Below are positions 11,014-22,642 of a DNA stretch of 64,000 bases, in pieces. The notes under the pieces were generated by a model, which had not been told where the DNA came from, searched no databases, and worked only from the letters and a program-made list of their open reading frames with translations. The position numbers and the translations under genes were made by a program. This stretch comes from Stropharia rugosoannulata (lineage: Eukaryota > Basidiomycota > Agaricomycetes > Agaricales > Strophariaceae). Position 1 is the first letter of the stretch; every line of letters starts with the position of its first letter. The stretch lies in NCBI GenBank assembly GCA_028532985.1, contig JANCIK010000004.1, positions 620,001 through 684,000 on the forward strand, written 5' to 3'.

Positions 11014-12453
11014 CTACTTCTCGAGTTCCGTATCCAATGTGTTGCCAGTAATACCGCGCGAGTAAACACCGCGAGGAGAATGAGGAGGGGTACCAGCGTA
11101 GTCACTGCCAACTTGTGCGGTCTGCGGGGAAGGCCTGAACGACCTAAAAGATCTTGAAGAAATAATCGACTTCGACATGGACCATCTCGGGAGGGAGGGG
11201 ATTGGCGGTCGTACAGTCTTCGGCTCTGTATAGTTGATAGTAGACGCCGGAAATACGGACTCTCTGGTGAAAGCATAGCTTGAAGGTCCGGGAGAGAATA
11301 TGTTCCCCGTTATGGTGCTTTGAAACCGACTTTCTCTGCGCATTTCCTTTCTATTACGATGACGTTTGAGCAACAGTATCCCAATAACCAGAAGGACCCC
11401 TATCACAACTCCTCCAATGACGGAACCCGCAATAATTGCCTTCGTGTTACTCGGTTCAGTGAGAAGAGAGTTGGGCGAGTTTGACGGTGGACCATTCATC
11501 GCCGACATTTTTGAAGGATGCATGTCAAACGTGGATTTGGGATTGTATTGATTAAGTGGGGAATGGGTAATTCCCAGCCCACAAACCGACAAGGGAACCG
11601 AGCCTCCATTGTAATTGACTTTCAACTGGTGTTCTCCGGGAGTGTTCCATGACGCACTGAGCAAAATTGACGTCGCATCTACCAGGCTTAAAGACGTCAA
11701 GTCATCTAGCGTGGATGTAAAACTTGCTGTGCTGGACACGTTGGGAGAAGTTCCCGACTGTGGACAACTAAACCAGGTAATGGATTGTCCTGCATTTGTA
11801 TTAACATGCGCTTAGCGAGATAACGCGAAATTGACCGCTCACCCGAGAAATTAGACGAAAGCACCGCAGTCGCGTCCTTGGCCGAAAATCCTGTTAAGCC
11901 ATTTGACAAGTTGCTTGAAATATTATCCCAATGACCCTCCAAATTGATCAGGGAGGAGCTAGCGGGTATAAACAGATCGCTTCCTGTTGAAGGCGGGGAA
12001 GAGGGTGTGTATATGACATAATCTATCCAGAACTGAGAAGTTGAAGTTGAATTCTTGTCAACTCCTATTGTAATTATGTGCTGTCCATCGGGAAGACCGG
12101 CAGTTGAACACAGTATACCAACCTGGTCAGAAGGGTTTACTGTTGCAAGAGATTTGCCATCGACAAAACATTGGTACTGGAATGGTAATATGTTATCCTT
12201 TTGCACAAAAGCACCACCCGCCATAAAGCTGGTTCCTGTGTAAATGATTAATATATCCTCGTAGGACGACTCAACAGACTCTTGTACCATTAAATTTATA
12301 TTGTACTGTTCCTCCAGTTCCATTTTTCAGATGATAGAAAGTGTTGTTATAGAATGAATTAGGAGGAAACCCCGCAGTAGGACCAGCCTCCCATGCTCCT
12401 GGAGAATATGCAATACCAGGGTCGGTGTCATCGACAAGTACACTGGTCGCCAT
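11014..12453 (-). CDS. Single-pass membrane glycoprotein, family copy 1 (EGFR-like TM segment)
   Basis: Three exons. Exon 1 starts MATSVLVDDTDPGIAYSPG and ends at the Asn-Gly of KFNG. Splicing joins it to TSFMAGGAF in exon 2. Intron 2 has a GTGAGC donor after SSNFSG and joins to QSITWFSCPQSG. The extracellular part is a beta-rich, Asn/Ser/Thr-rich double domain with conserved Cys residues. A Ser/Pro-rich stalk, a transmembrane helix (IIAGSVIGGVVIGVLLVIGI) and a basic stop-transfer KRHRNRK follow. A Ser/Arg-rich cytoplasmic tail of about 120 residues ends the protein. Architecture and length match a large uncharacterised agaricomycete family with a TM_EGFR-like segment. There is no classical N-terminal signal peptide: the VLVDDTD start is itself typical of the family. 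It is the only one of the four copies with a long cytoplasmic tail. Confidence 0.75.
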
Positions 12454-13217
12454 TTCCAGAACGAGCGAGATAATCAAGCAAAAAACGGAAGCTGCAGCAA
12501 CCTGGCTACAGAACTGACAGGGGGTCGGGAAGTAAAACCGGAATGAAGTCCGCAGGCTGATTCATATGAATGAACCTCTCCATCTTACTGATGAGCGTCA
12601 TGATCTCTGTTGCTGCCGGGTACAGCAATGACTGTTCCATAGAGGTACTGAAGATCAGTTCTTGATATGTTGAGTGCCTAAATCAATACGTTGGACTGCC
12701 ATAGTTGACTGTTGGTTGATTGTCGAAAAGGGAACCTTGTATGATGTCGAACAATTCAACTCGGAGGTAGAAAAAGTGATCAGAAATGGGTCGCAGAGGA
12801 AGCAGATATGATCATAAACGCCGAAGGCCAGAATGATACAACGTCGTAAGTGAAGTGCAACTTGTTCTTGTGCATGATCTGTTCTGAAGAAAGCCACCAC
12901 GAGGTTTGGCACAACCGGCATGTTTGATCGGATTGCTGATGGTGGGAATTTGTCGATCATTCATACCATCCCAATGTCTTCTTCATACCAAAGCAACGAC
13001 CAAGCGACGACACCAGATTCCATAGGACACATTATTATATACCTTTCAAACGCAATTTATAGGAAATTGTTTGAAGTGCTAAAATTATGCTATCGATAGG
13101 ACATCAAGTACTACAAGGACAGGAATATTTGAGCACTGGTACGTTGAATATAATAGGAAAGAGAATACCGCCGCAAGTAAAAAGCAAGTAAAAACTAGGC
13201 GTATAGTAGGTTTGGGG
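12454..13217. other. Intergenic region between glycoprotein copies 1 and 2
   Basis: No supported gene. A 101-codon minus-strand frame (12655-12960) shows no motif. The region should contain the promoter of copy 1. Confidence 0.3.
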
Positions 13218-14360
13218 TCACTCTTTTCCGTCTGTATTTCTCAATAGGTGAACAACCTGTTTTTGTCTATGCCGTTTGATCAGGAAACCGATAATAAGGG
13301 TAAAGAGGACAAGTGTTGCTATTGCACCAGCGACAACGCCCACAATAAGAACTTTAAATGACTTCATTCCACGGGATGATGTTTGGCGTGGCACAGAGCT
13401 TTGCGGAGGTTTGATCGCGATCATTGCGGTGTAGGCATTGTACTTAGTAAGTGGGGTTTGGGTAATACCTAGTCCACAAATCGACAAGGGAACCGAGCCT
13501 CCATTGAAATCGACTTGTAATTGGTGTACTCCGGGAGCGCTCCATGACGCACTGAATAAAATAGGTGTCGTATCCACAATGCTTAAAGACGTCAAGTCAT
13601 CTAGCATTGATGTAAAACTTGCTAAGGTGGATACGGAGACGTTCTGAGAGCTTCCCGACTGGGGACAGCTAAACCAGGTAACAGACTGTCCTGAATTTGG
13701 TCTAACTTCAGCTCAGCGTAACAAAGCGAAATTGACCACTCACCCAAGAAATTAGATGAAAGCACCGCAGTCGCGTCCTTGGCCGAAAATCCTGTCAAGC
13801 CATTTGACAAGTTGCTTGAAATATTACCCCAGTGACCCTCCAAATTGATCAGGGAAGAGCTAGCGGGTATAAACAAGTTGTCGCTTTCTATTAAAGGTGG
13901 GGAAGAGGGCGTGTATGTGATATAATCTATCTGGAGCTGAGAACTTGAACTTGAATTCTTTGTAACCCCTATTGTAATTGCATGCAGTCCATCGGAAAGA
14001 CTGGGTGCTTGACAGAGTATCCCAACTCGGTTAGAATTGGGTGCTGTTGGGAGCATTTGGCCATCGACGGAACATTGGTACTTAAATGGTGCTAAGCTAT
14101 CCTTTTGCACAAAAGCACCACCTGCCAGGAAGCTGGTTCCTATGTAAATAATGAGTATATTCTTTCAGGACAATTCAGCAGATTCTCGTACCATTAAAAG
14201 TATACTGCACTGTTCCTCCCTGGTTTCCACTTCCCAGATGATGGAAAGTGTTGTTATAGTATGAATTAGGAGGAAAGCTTAAGGTAGGACCGGCCTCCCA
14301 TGCTCCTGGAGAATACACAACTGCCGGATCAGTATCGTCAACAAGTACGCTGGTCGCCAT
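13218..14360 (-). CDS. Single-pass membrane glycoprotein, family copy 2
   Basis: A tandem paralogue of 11014-12453 with the same three-exon structure and splice positions (FNG/TSF; SSNFLG then the WF-S-C-P block). Exon 1 starts MATSVLVDDTDPAVVYSPG. The block around FIPASSSLINLEGHW through FSAKDATAVLSSNF is almost identical to copy 1, while the rest has diverged, as after recent duplication or gene conversion. The TM helix near the C-terminus (VLIVGVVAGAIATLVLFTLI) is followed by KRHRQKQ and a short tail ending LLRNTDGKE. That tail is shared with copy 3 (LGNTDGKE), so copies 2 and 3 are probably closest there. Confidence 0.75.
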
Positions 14361-14699
14361 TTTGAGAATAGATGAACGTGTAGGTTTGAAGCACCCGGCT
14401 GAAAAGTTGTGTGCTAACTGCCACTGGCAGTGACTGCAGAACGGTGGAATCAGAATAATTTGCGCAAACTGCTAAGCTCTGAATATAAGCAATGCCTCCT
14501 CATCTCCTTGATATAGACTTGATTTAGACCATGATTCGTGAGTTGCTTGCAAGCTGTGAGTGTGGAACTCGCTGAGATAACCAAGAGAGAACCAGGAGTT
14601 CGATGACAAGAAGAAAGTTTGTTGCCATAGTCAGAGGTGCTGATATCAGAAACCATGCTACATAGGATCACTCGTAGACTTTGAGTAGACTACTACATA
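14361..14699. other. Promoter region of glycoprotein copy 2, cut by a DNA transposon
   Basis: About 340 bp between the start of copy 2 and the TA target site of the DNA transposon. No gene is visible. The insertion has probably moved any more distal promoter elements 3 kb away. Confidence 0.3.
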
Positions 14700-17600
14700 A
14701 GGTAGATGTCATCCATTGTCGACCAGGTCACGTGGTCTCAGTGTGACAGTCCAAAAAAGGGCAAAACACGTCAATTTGAGCTAAAAGATACAATTTTGAG
14801 ATAACTGAGCGCATTTTTGGGAAATCTACTTCCTGGCAAATATGTATTAGTCTAAAATACACGTTCTTGCTAAGTTTGGTAGATTACGGGAAAGAATTGC
14901 TATAGTTATTTACGGAAATACGTAGGTTGCCTCATTTATCACAGTCGCGTCTCCTAATCTCGCCAATTACAAGCCAATTAACGCGTTTTTAGCATAAAAT
15001 GGGACGCAGAAAGCGAAAGGATATGGCCAGAATACAAAACCTGTGCAGTTCTGGCAATGGCACATCCTCCAAACGGCAAAAAATCAGACACACTTCGGAA
15101 GCAGAAAACATAGTAAATAAAGAGAATGTGAGAGTTACTCACTCTTTACAATACATTATTATTAAACAAACATGATTAGAGCACTCCCGATAGTGCACCA
15201 GGCTTACCTAGCAAATCAAATACACAAAAAGCTGCAGTTCCGGCACCTATACCAAACACGCAATTAGTATTCCGTTATGCTAACAAGATGAACTCTATAC
15301 AAGCCTTGCCGGATACTCACTGGTCTTTTCACTGTTTCTCGGTGATATCAGAAAAGCTAGAAGATCATGAGAAGATTGATAGCACAGACATATACTCCAA
15401 CTTACCTGAGCTATTGCCATTTTGTCCTGATGACGATGACAGGAACTTCTATGGATCAGCATTTGACTTGGACTTGGAATCGGGCTCAGACTCGGGCTCA
15501 GACTCGGACTCAGACAAAGATGAAGCACCAAATCAAGACCAGAGTGGGCATACCAGCTTACAACAGCCAGCCGCATGCAAGGCTGCACCATCAGCTCACA
15601 CAAGTCTGCAAAACAAGCCTAGAGACATGTCTTCTACTACATCACAATCCAGGTTGCAAAACGGCATGACAGCACCTGAACAAGCAGACGCACTTTTGGC
15701 ATCGAATGATCTCCACAATCATATTCACCCACACCGACAGACGGGACCTGGGTACAAAGATCCTAATATCGATCTCTGGACACGAGCACGTCTAGAGGGA
15801 ATGCAGTCATTAATCAACATGTACACCAACAAAGGCTCACTTACTTACAACCAATGGTCGGCATCTTCACTCCAGGCAGCTATAGGCATGGGCAGAGGCC
15901 GTTACTGCGCTCGCCGTCTCCGTAAATTAAGCCGTGCATACATCAATGACAGGACAGTCTTACCCATCAATCCATTTGGGGATTGGAATGAATCTATGCT
16001 TGTCGATGAAAACCTGCGCAATGAAATTGGTATATATCTCATGTCAATTGGGAATGAAATATCTGCAAGAAAATTAATGGACTTTCTTCGACAACCAGAT
16101 ATCAAGGAAAAGTTCGGAATCGAAAGGGAAATCAGTCACAAAACGGCATGCCGGTATCTTCACGCACTTGGTTATCAGTACAAAGCAGCCCCAAAGGGGC
16201 AGTACGTGGATGGCCATGAACGTGATGATGTTGTTTTCTATCGCCAGAACTTGTTTTTACCTCAATGGCGCCATATTCAAGAACGAATGGCAACTTGGGA
16301 CAAACATCTTGTGGAATCACCTCCTATGAATTCGTCAGGTAAACGGGTCATTGCCTGGTTCCATGATGAGTCAGTATTTTATGCACATGACCGCCGCAAA
16401 AAGGGATGGTTTCACAAGGACGCACCTGCAAAACCATATGCTAAAGGAGAAGGTGCATCAATGATGGTGGCTGACTTTGTTTCTAGTGACTTTGGCTGGC
16501 TACGCTCTCCTAATGGAGACAAATCAGCACGGCGTCTCTTCAAGCCTGGAAAAAATCGAGACGGCTACTTTTCAAATGATGACATTCAAGAGCAGGCACA
16601 AGCAGCAATGAACATTCTGGCAGAGTACTATCCTCAGTTTGATCATGTTTTTATATATGATAATGCAACAACACACCTCAAACGTGCAGATGATGCTCTA
16701 TCTGCACGACGGATGCCAAAGAACATTCCAAAGCCTGGGACCAATTGGGGAGTTGAAGTGACTTTACGCAGTCCCGAAACTGGAAAACCTATCTGCAAAC
16801 CGGATGGAACTTACGAAAAAATCAAAGTGCGAATGCAAGATACATACCTCCCAACAAGTGGCAGTCTTCAGCAACTGTACTTTCCCGAAGGTCACCCTCG
16901 TGCAGGTGTATTCAAGGGCATGGCTATTTTGCTCGAAGAACGAGGTTTTGGGGATGTGTCAAAGGTACGCACGGAGTGCAAAGGCTTCAAATGTGCACCT
17001 GGTCAAAAAGATTGTTGTTGCCGCCGGATGTTATATGAGCAACCTGACTTTGCACATGTCGACTCACTCTTGCAGATCATTTGCAAGGCCCGTGGCTTTG
17101 AGGTCATCTTCCTGCCGAAATTCCACTGTGAACTTAATTTCATTGAACAATGCTGGGGCCAGGCAAAAGCTATATATCGGACTTACCCTGAATCATCGCG
17201 TGAAGACAGGCTGGAGTCAAACATGATTATGGCACTAGAATCAATTCCTTTGGACATGATGCGCAAGTTTTCAAACCGATCTCAAAGATTTATGGATGCT
17301 TATCTTCGGGGGTTGAATGGCTGGCAAGCTGCATGGGCATCCAGGAAGTATAGGGGGCATAGAATCTTACCTGAAAGCATTTTGGAGGAGCTTGAAAGGG
17401 CACAAATAACATAGAAGATGGGTGGGGGGATGTTCATGATGGTTGTTAGACAAGAAGCGTGCAAAGGCGGCTTATAGGCGGCGACATCTGACAAGTGTTC
17501 TCATGACTGATTTAGAAAGTGAACTTCATTGCGAAATAACTTCGCACGTAATGCTCCGATTGTCCCCATTCTTGGAAATAATGTTCTCAGGTATGTACTC

Positions 17601-17755
17601 TACAATTGCCAGGAAGCAGATTCCTCTCGATTATGATTAAACTCCCAAAACATGACCTCCGTTGTTTCTCCGTGCTTTTTTCGCCTTATTTGGACGATCG
17701 GGTCACAGAAAAAGTCACGTCTCGTGACCTGGTCGACAATGGATGACATCTACCT
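14700..17755 (+). mobile_element. DNA transposon, TA-target, 33-bp TIRs (copy 1)
   Basis: A 3056-bp element bounded by perfect 33-bp terminal inverted repeats beginning AGGTAGATGTCATCCATT (14700-14732 and 17723-17755). The TA target duplications are at 14698-14699 and 17756-17757. It holds one DDE transposase gene. TA duplication and TIR type fit the IS630/Tc1/mariner-like superfamily. A nearly identical copy in opposite orientation lies at 52858-55910. Confidence 0.9.
14999..17414 (+). CDS. DDE transposase (IS630/Tc1/mariner-like), two exons
   Basis: I place the start at 14999, not at the ATG at 15288. Exon 1 (14999-15127, MGRRKRKDMARIQNL) ends at a GTGAGA donor. The 52-nt intron ends TTAG at 15179. 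Exon 2 stays in frame through 36 codons into MNSIQALPDTHW, for 787 residues in all. The basic N-terminus (GRRKRK, SSKRQKIRH) looks like a nuclear localisation signal. An HTH-like segment, IEREISHKTACRYLHALGY, precedes the catalytic domain. Catalytic acids are Asp in VIAWFHDESV, Asp in HVFIYDNATTH, and Glu in LNFIEQCWGQ. A Cys-rich insert (CAPGQKDCCCRRML) lies between the second and third acids. The protein would cut and paste its element by binding the 33-bp TIRs. It is intact, so copy 1 may be active. Confidence 0.85.
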
Positions 17756-18075
17756 TACTTCTGTTCCTAATACACATGGATATGGTAACAAATTTCTAGT
17801 ACTATCTCTGACCAATGTCAAGCCAAATGGTGGCCACGATCTGTTTCATTGTACAGTACTAGAGTTACTACAGATCATGATTTATATTTGTCATTGCATC
17901 AGGCACAGGCAGCAACGGAGATCATGATGGTTTTTGTCAATAAGGTGAGGAGTATATGAAATCATTGTACACTGGCTAGTAACGTACAGCTGCCTCAGAG
18001 TTCATTTTTTCTACTCCGCAGTACACTCTTCACCTAATCCTCTAGAGGTCTTCAGATTTCATCGTCTTTCCGGCA
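17756..18075. other. Promoter region of glycoprotein copy 3
   Basis: About 320 bp between the transposon end and the copy 3 start. No gene or repeat is visible. Confidence 0.3.
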
Positions 18076-19251
18076 ATGGCGACTGGCATACTTGTTGACG
18101 ACACCGACTTTTCTATCATATACTCTCCATCGGATACGTGGGTGGTCGGTTCTCCTGCAGAGTTTACCATTAATTCCTTTTATAACAATACTTATCACCA
18201 ATTCAAAGGAGGGAGTACTGGCGGATCAATGCAGTTCACTTTTAATGGTATTAAGGCTCTTTTCTACTGTCAAAACCGCAAGTTGTTGAACATCTGCACA
18301 GGGACCGGCTTTATGCTCGCGGGTTCCCTCTCGCCAGCCGGTGAAGGAGGCTCTCTGACATATTCATGTTCTCTGGATAGCTTGTTGCTTGAAACTTCTC
18401 TACCCTCTGGGGCAGTCGGTACACTGTGCCAAAGCAACAGTCTCCTAGATGGGCAACATACAATTACTGTTGATGTGGTGGGAAATCGACAATCTCAATC
18501 GCAGTTCATTGTAGATTACCTTATTTATGTGCCTTCCTCTCCACTGGGGACACCACCGGATCGAAATCTATTTTTACCCGTCAACTCCGCACAAATTAAC
18601 TATCAGGGCTCCTGGAAAAACATCACAAGTACTTCAAATGCTTTTATTCAAGGGGTAACGGCAAATGAAAATGACGCAGCTCTCTCCGTCAATTTTACAG
18701 GTAAGTGTTCCATCATGCCTTGATGTTTTAACTCTTATGATTCTAAGCACATAAATATAGGCAAATCTGTTACGTGGTTTACCTGTCCGAGTACCCAGAG
18801 CTTGTCGGATAGCTCCCTTGATGTATCCAGTTACACTTACGCAGTGGATGGTTTAACGTCGTCGACATTTGTGGTCAACCAGCCTATTTTATTTACTGCA
18901 TCGCACGCATCCCTCGGAATACATCAATTGCAAGTTGCTTATGATGACAGTCAAGGCCATCTACCACTGGCGTTCTGCGGACTGGGAATCAGTCCAAATG
19001 CAATTAATTTTTATAACACACGTCTGACTACAACTTTCAACCCAAGTTCTTCAGATGGTGCTACTTCGCCGGATAATCCTATTGTTTCCTCACCGAAGGT
19101 GACAAATAGTCATGTAGCTGGTGTTGTGGGCGTTGTCCTCGGTACTTCTGTGACCATTTTGCTTGTTCTTGTTGGTATATTCTTGTTTAGACGGCGCAGT
19201 ATGCAGAGGAAGTCTATGCGCATGTTAGGAAATACAGACGGAAAAGAGTAG
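18076..19251 (+). CDS. Single-pass membrane glycoprotein, family copy 3
   Basis: A third paralogue, in opposite orientation to copies 1, 2 and 4. Exon 1 starts MATGILVDDTDFSIIYSPS. The family splice site after FNG is present (ATG/GTATTA donor, CACAG acceptor near 18301), although the intron happens to read open. The second intron (GTAAGT after NFTG, acceptor near 18762) joins to KSVTWFTCP. The TM helix VAGVVGVVLGTSVTILLVLV is followed by RRRSMQRKS and a tail ending LGNTDGKE. It is now boxed in by the DNA transposon (320 bp upstream) and the giant retrotransposon (840 bp downstream). Confidence 0.75.
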
Positions 19252-20093
19252 TAGTCCTCTTTTTTTTATTTGTTAGCAAGATAGCATGAACTATACACTC
19301 AGAACAGTATGTATGTCATCGGGTAGTAGATCTTAATAGGAATAACCTGACTTGTTAGCAATTTCCTTGTCGGAAGCATGAGATTAACCCTGATATCTGC
19401 TCCCGCCTAGTTACATAGAACGAGCTCAATTATTTCTGCCGTCAAATCGAGTACTTTGAAGTTCATCAATATCAAGTAGTCGTTCCCCGGCCTCATCCAG
19501 TACCACAATGGATATTTATAGACCACACTGCTTGTGGGCATCGTTATTGGAATTTGGTACTACGGTGTTTATACCTCTCGCTGCTATCAGTGCATTCTGT
19601 ATTAAACGGCCCAGAGAGGCATTTTGACTGCCCTGAATAACAAGTTACTTTGCAGTCCGAGTGGTCTTGCAGTGGTCACTATCAATCAATATCTTACTTC
19701 GCTTCAACACTGCGGTATACTTACTTTCTCATCTTTTGCTGAATGTCATAAAAGTTGCGCCGAGTTGCGCCGAGCTGATGTTGAGTTAACGTCGAGGCAA
19801 CCAAGAGGCAACATCGAGGTTTGATCAACTTGGTCTACTAGACATTCACCCGTGCTGCGCACGGGGTAAATTAAGTGCATGCAGTAGTCAAACTCAACTA
19901 TGTCCCCGGTCATGTAACTCCTCGTAATAGCCTTTCATCCGAGTCCTGTTATATTGCTGTCATGTGTAAGCTGACCCCCAGGTGTGTTGGCATTTTTTTG
20001 TGAGCTGCGTGAAGGCCTACTACCCAAAATTTGAATGCTTGTAATATTTAATGGTTATTTGAACACCTTTGAAGCTTGAAGTTGAATTGACGT
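19252..20093. other. Intergenic region with a possible Helitron-type hairpin
   Basis: The 3' flank of copy 3 up to the retrotransposon. A 7-bp perfect stem CCCGTGC-TGC-GCACGGG at about 19848-19864 is followed by GGTAAATTAAG, resembling the 3' terminal hairpin of fungal Helitrons. A short direct repeat GAGTTGCGCC occurs twice near 19755-19775. No gene is visible. Confidence 0.35.
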
Positions 20094-20433
20094 TGAAGGA
20101 CCTTGTTTGGGTCTGGTCAAGTGCTCAGTGATGGCCCGTTTGTATGTCCTGCTAGAAATGATCTAACCCAACACAACCAACAACCACAACAAAAACACAC
20201 AACCAATCTCAAACAAATGCTTCTTTAATGCGAAGTCGGGGGTCTATGTACAAAAGAAAGACACAGTTGTCTTTTATAATATAAGCCGGTTAAACGTTTT
20301 CTTAACACAAAGACTCAGCCCGAGGGGCGTGGTGGTGTAGTGTGATAAGTGTAGTTTTGTGTGCGTGTAACGCGAGGTGCTCGAATGAGACTTAGTCTGA
20401 CACGACGATCAGAAAGAGAACTGAAAACTGTTT

Positions 20434-20592
20434 AACCGCTCCAGGTATGTGCGCGACGACACTGCCTGCAAAATAACCGCTCCAGGTATACACGTAGTGT
20501 TGCCTGCAAAATGACCGCTCCAGGTATGTGCGCGACGACACTGCCTGCAAAATTAAACCGCTCCAGGTATACGTTAAACGTTGCCTGCAAAA
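20434..20592 (+). repeat. Tandem repeat in OUTER LTR
   Basis: Four units of about 38-43 bp, each beginning ACCGCTCCAGGTAT and ending TGCCTGCAAAA. They alternate: units 1 and 3 carry GTGCGCGACGACAC, while units 2 and 4 carry ACACGTAGTGT or ACGTTAAACGT in the same place. Each unit has a short inverted repeat in the variable part. The other LTR copy is at about 50944-51102. Such arrays often act as enhancers; that is inference. Confidence 0.8.
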
Positions 20593-21109
20593 CTGCTTCC
20601 AGACTCAAGACTTAGTCAAGTAATCCGTCAAAAGCTTTGAACTCTCTCTAAACTCGCAGTGAGGACTTTAAACCGTATATATTCACTCTAGGTAAATCTA
20701 CTCGGGGGAACCTGCTATTCTACATTACATGCTGGGGTATTTATACGTTTCTGGGAGACGGGTTTTCGTAGGCGCCCGGAGACGTTCTCTACTAAAACCT
20801 CGCACCCGATTGGTTTGTAGGTCCATACGGTTCTGCCCGTTTAATTACATTTTAGGCGTTCTAGATGAGTGGAGTAAGAATTTGAAATAACTGAAAAAGG
20901 ATAGATTCTGGAGGCTTGTCAGGAACGAGCCTATTTTTAGAACGGTTAAACCGTCTTTTGGTGCCTGGGCGTCTGTCTGCCCCCTGAGTACAGTCAGTTT
21001 TACTACGCCTTGGCTTTTTGGAATGTAAGCCGGGACAGAGTTACCCCACTGGTGAGTCATCTCGCCTCCGACTGTACCCGCTTTTCAGGGTCTATCAGGC
21101 TCCTGCCAA

Positions 21110-21840
21110 ATAGCCCGCTATATTCCCTCCGTATGGCCAGTACGAGGCTTCGCTAATTAGCCCGGTAGAACTGTCTAAGTTTATTAGCCCGGCTTATTGA
21201 CCTTTGTTAATTAACCCGGTATAACGTTCAATCAAAACAGCCCGGTATAACGACTAAGTCATTTAGTCCGGTATAATGCCTAAGTCAAATAGCCCGGTAT
21301 AATTACTCGAGTTAAATAACCCGGCATAATGATCTGCTTTCCCTAATCTCTCGTTTTCGATGGCTGGTTTTTAGAAGACTGACCCGCTATAAGTCTCTAG
21401 TCGAGTTTCGTCGTTATGGTTGGTGTCATTTAACCCGGTATAATTTAACCCGGTATAATGCCTCTGCCTTTGCACTCTGTTTAACCCGCTTATCTGACTT
21501 CCTCGAATTTGAAGACATTACTAAGTATATTTCTTGGGCAGTAACTTTACATTTAGCCCGGTATAATTATACCGGGTTGAATGCAAAGCGTACCTGTGCT
21601 CTCCTTTATGCCGGGCTTATTATTATTCTAACTTTAAGCCGGTCAGATGCGCTTATAAGCCATACTGGTCCTGCGACTAAGTCCAACCGTAAAGGCTTAT
21701 TAACCCGCTTGTTTAAAGTCTCTTGGTTTACTCTCCAGTTAAATTCTCTAACGTGGACAGTTACCGTCGTCACTTTTACTTAAGCTTTTAGTGTGGTTTC
21801 GCTTATAGTTAAAATAGCCCGCTTAATTGATTAAGTGGAG
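21110..21840 (+). repeat. Array of OUTER-specific CCCGGTATAA-type motifs in the LTR
   Basis: At least seven exact CCCGGTATAA in either orientation, plus many variants (CCCGCTATA, CCCGGCTTA, CCCGCTTAATT, TCCGGTATAA). Most are preceded by TA(A/G). One inverted pair makes the perfect palindrome CCCGGTATAATTATACCGGG at 21557-21576. The motif recurs throughout OUTER but not in flanking DNA or INNER. Confidence 0.8.
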
Positions 21841-21985
21841 GTCTACACTTGTCTTCGTTATTCTCTGTCTCTCATTGGGTCATACTGAAGTCTTTAATAC
21901 GACTTTAATAGTCTAGACTACTGAAATGATAGGATTTATAGTAAAATCGCAAAATTTCATGGCCAGGCACTTAGGTGCCCTATCA

Positions 21986-22021
21986 TCTCCCCCAAACCAT
22001 AACTCGACTGTCCTCAGTCGA
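21986..22021 (-). promoter_or_regulatory. OUTER polypurine tract plus hairpin (LTR-adjacent copy)
   Basis: On the plus strand TCTCCCCCAAACC follows the LTR directly; in element sense this is a GGGGGAGA polypurine tract, the usual plus-strand primer. Next is the perfect hairpin TCGACTG-TCCT-CAGTCGA (22004-22021). The same block, with compensating stem changes, recurs at 41991-42025 and twice in INNER. Confidence 0.75.
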
Positions 22022-22642
22022 TACTGACTGATCTCTTTTTACTTTCGGACTTCGCCGGCCGTCTATTTTTAACCCGCCACGCTGTTCATCGTTCTCTCCG
22101 TTGAGCGATTGCACTTCTTCATTGTTTATCACAATGAGGAATGCGTTTATTCATTGTGCTCATTGTTTGGCTATTTTTAGTATGTACTCCCGGCTACTAT
22201 CTCCTTTTTAGGATACAGTGCTGCGCCACCGCCACGTCCCGCATATGTCTCGATTCCCCATTGTGCCCGCCTTTTTGTAAGATGACCGAGCTGCTCTTCT
22301 GCTTAAGACGGGGACACAGGATGACTGTTTTTGGAACGGTGATCTTGCTATGTCAAAATGACTCTCGTTTCCAACGGTCTTTCAAGTGCCCGGTTAAGTG
22401 CCCGGTGCCTAATTAGGCAACGATTCTTCCATTCCTGGTCGAATGACTCCCGTTGACCCGTCTTCTACTACTACCCGCTCTCTGGATCCTCGTATGTTTT
22501 CTTCTCCCTCCATTCTACTCTCTTTCTGGCAATGTCTCTCCCTTTCTTTTGCTTTTGCTCGCGCGGTCTTTTCGCCTATTATTTTGTATTTAAACAGCCC
22601 GGCTCAGTGTCGCTTTCCTTCATTCCCCCTCTACTTTTTATC

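Larger units (their letters stand above)
20094..21985 (-). repeat. OUTER LTR (3' LTR in element sense)
   Basis: 1892 bp, matching 50604-52495 with a constant offset of 30510 and no difference that I saw. It starts TGAAGG and ends CTATCA on the plus strand. It contains a four-unit tandem repeat (20434-20592) and a dense array of CCCGGTATAA-type motifs (about 21110-21840). Short frames inside (20845-21060, 21577-21783) are not considered genes. Confidence 0.95.

Noticed and set aside
14700..17755. KDZ-type (Kyakuja-Dileera-Zisupton) transposon
   Set aside because: TA duplications and the DDE spacing fit an IS630/Tc1/mariner-like element; no long target duplication.
20434..20592. CRISPR-like array
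   Set aside because: Spaced repeats in a eukaryotic LTR; spacers are not unique and alternate between two types. No cas genes.
20845..21783. Short frames inside the OUTER LTRs (repeated in both LTRs)
   Set aside because: Present only because the LTR is duplicated; no motif content and the LTR is regulatory.
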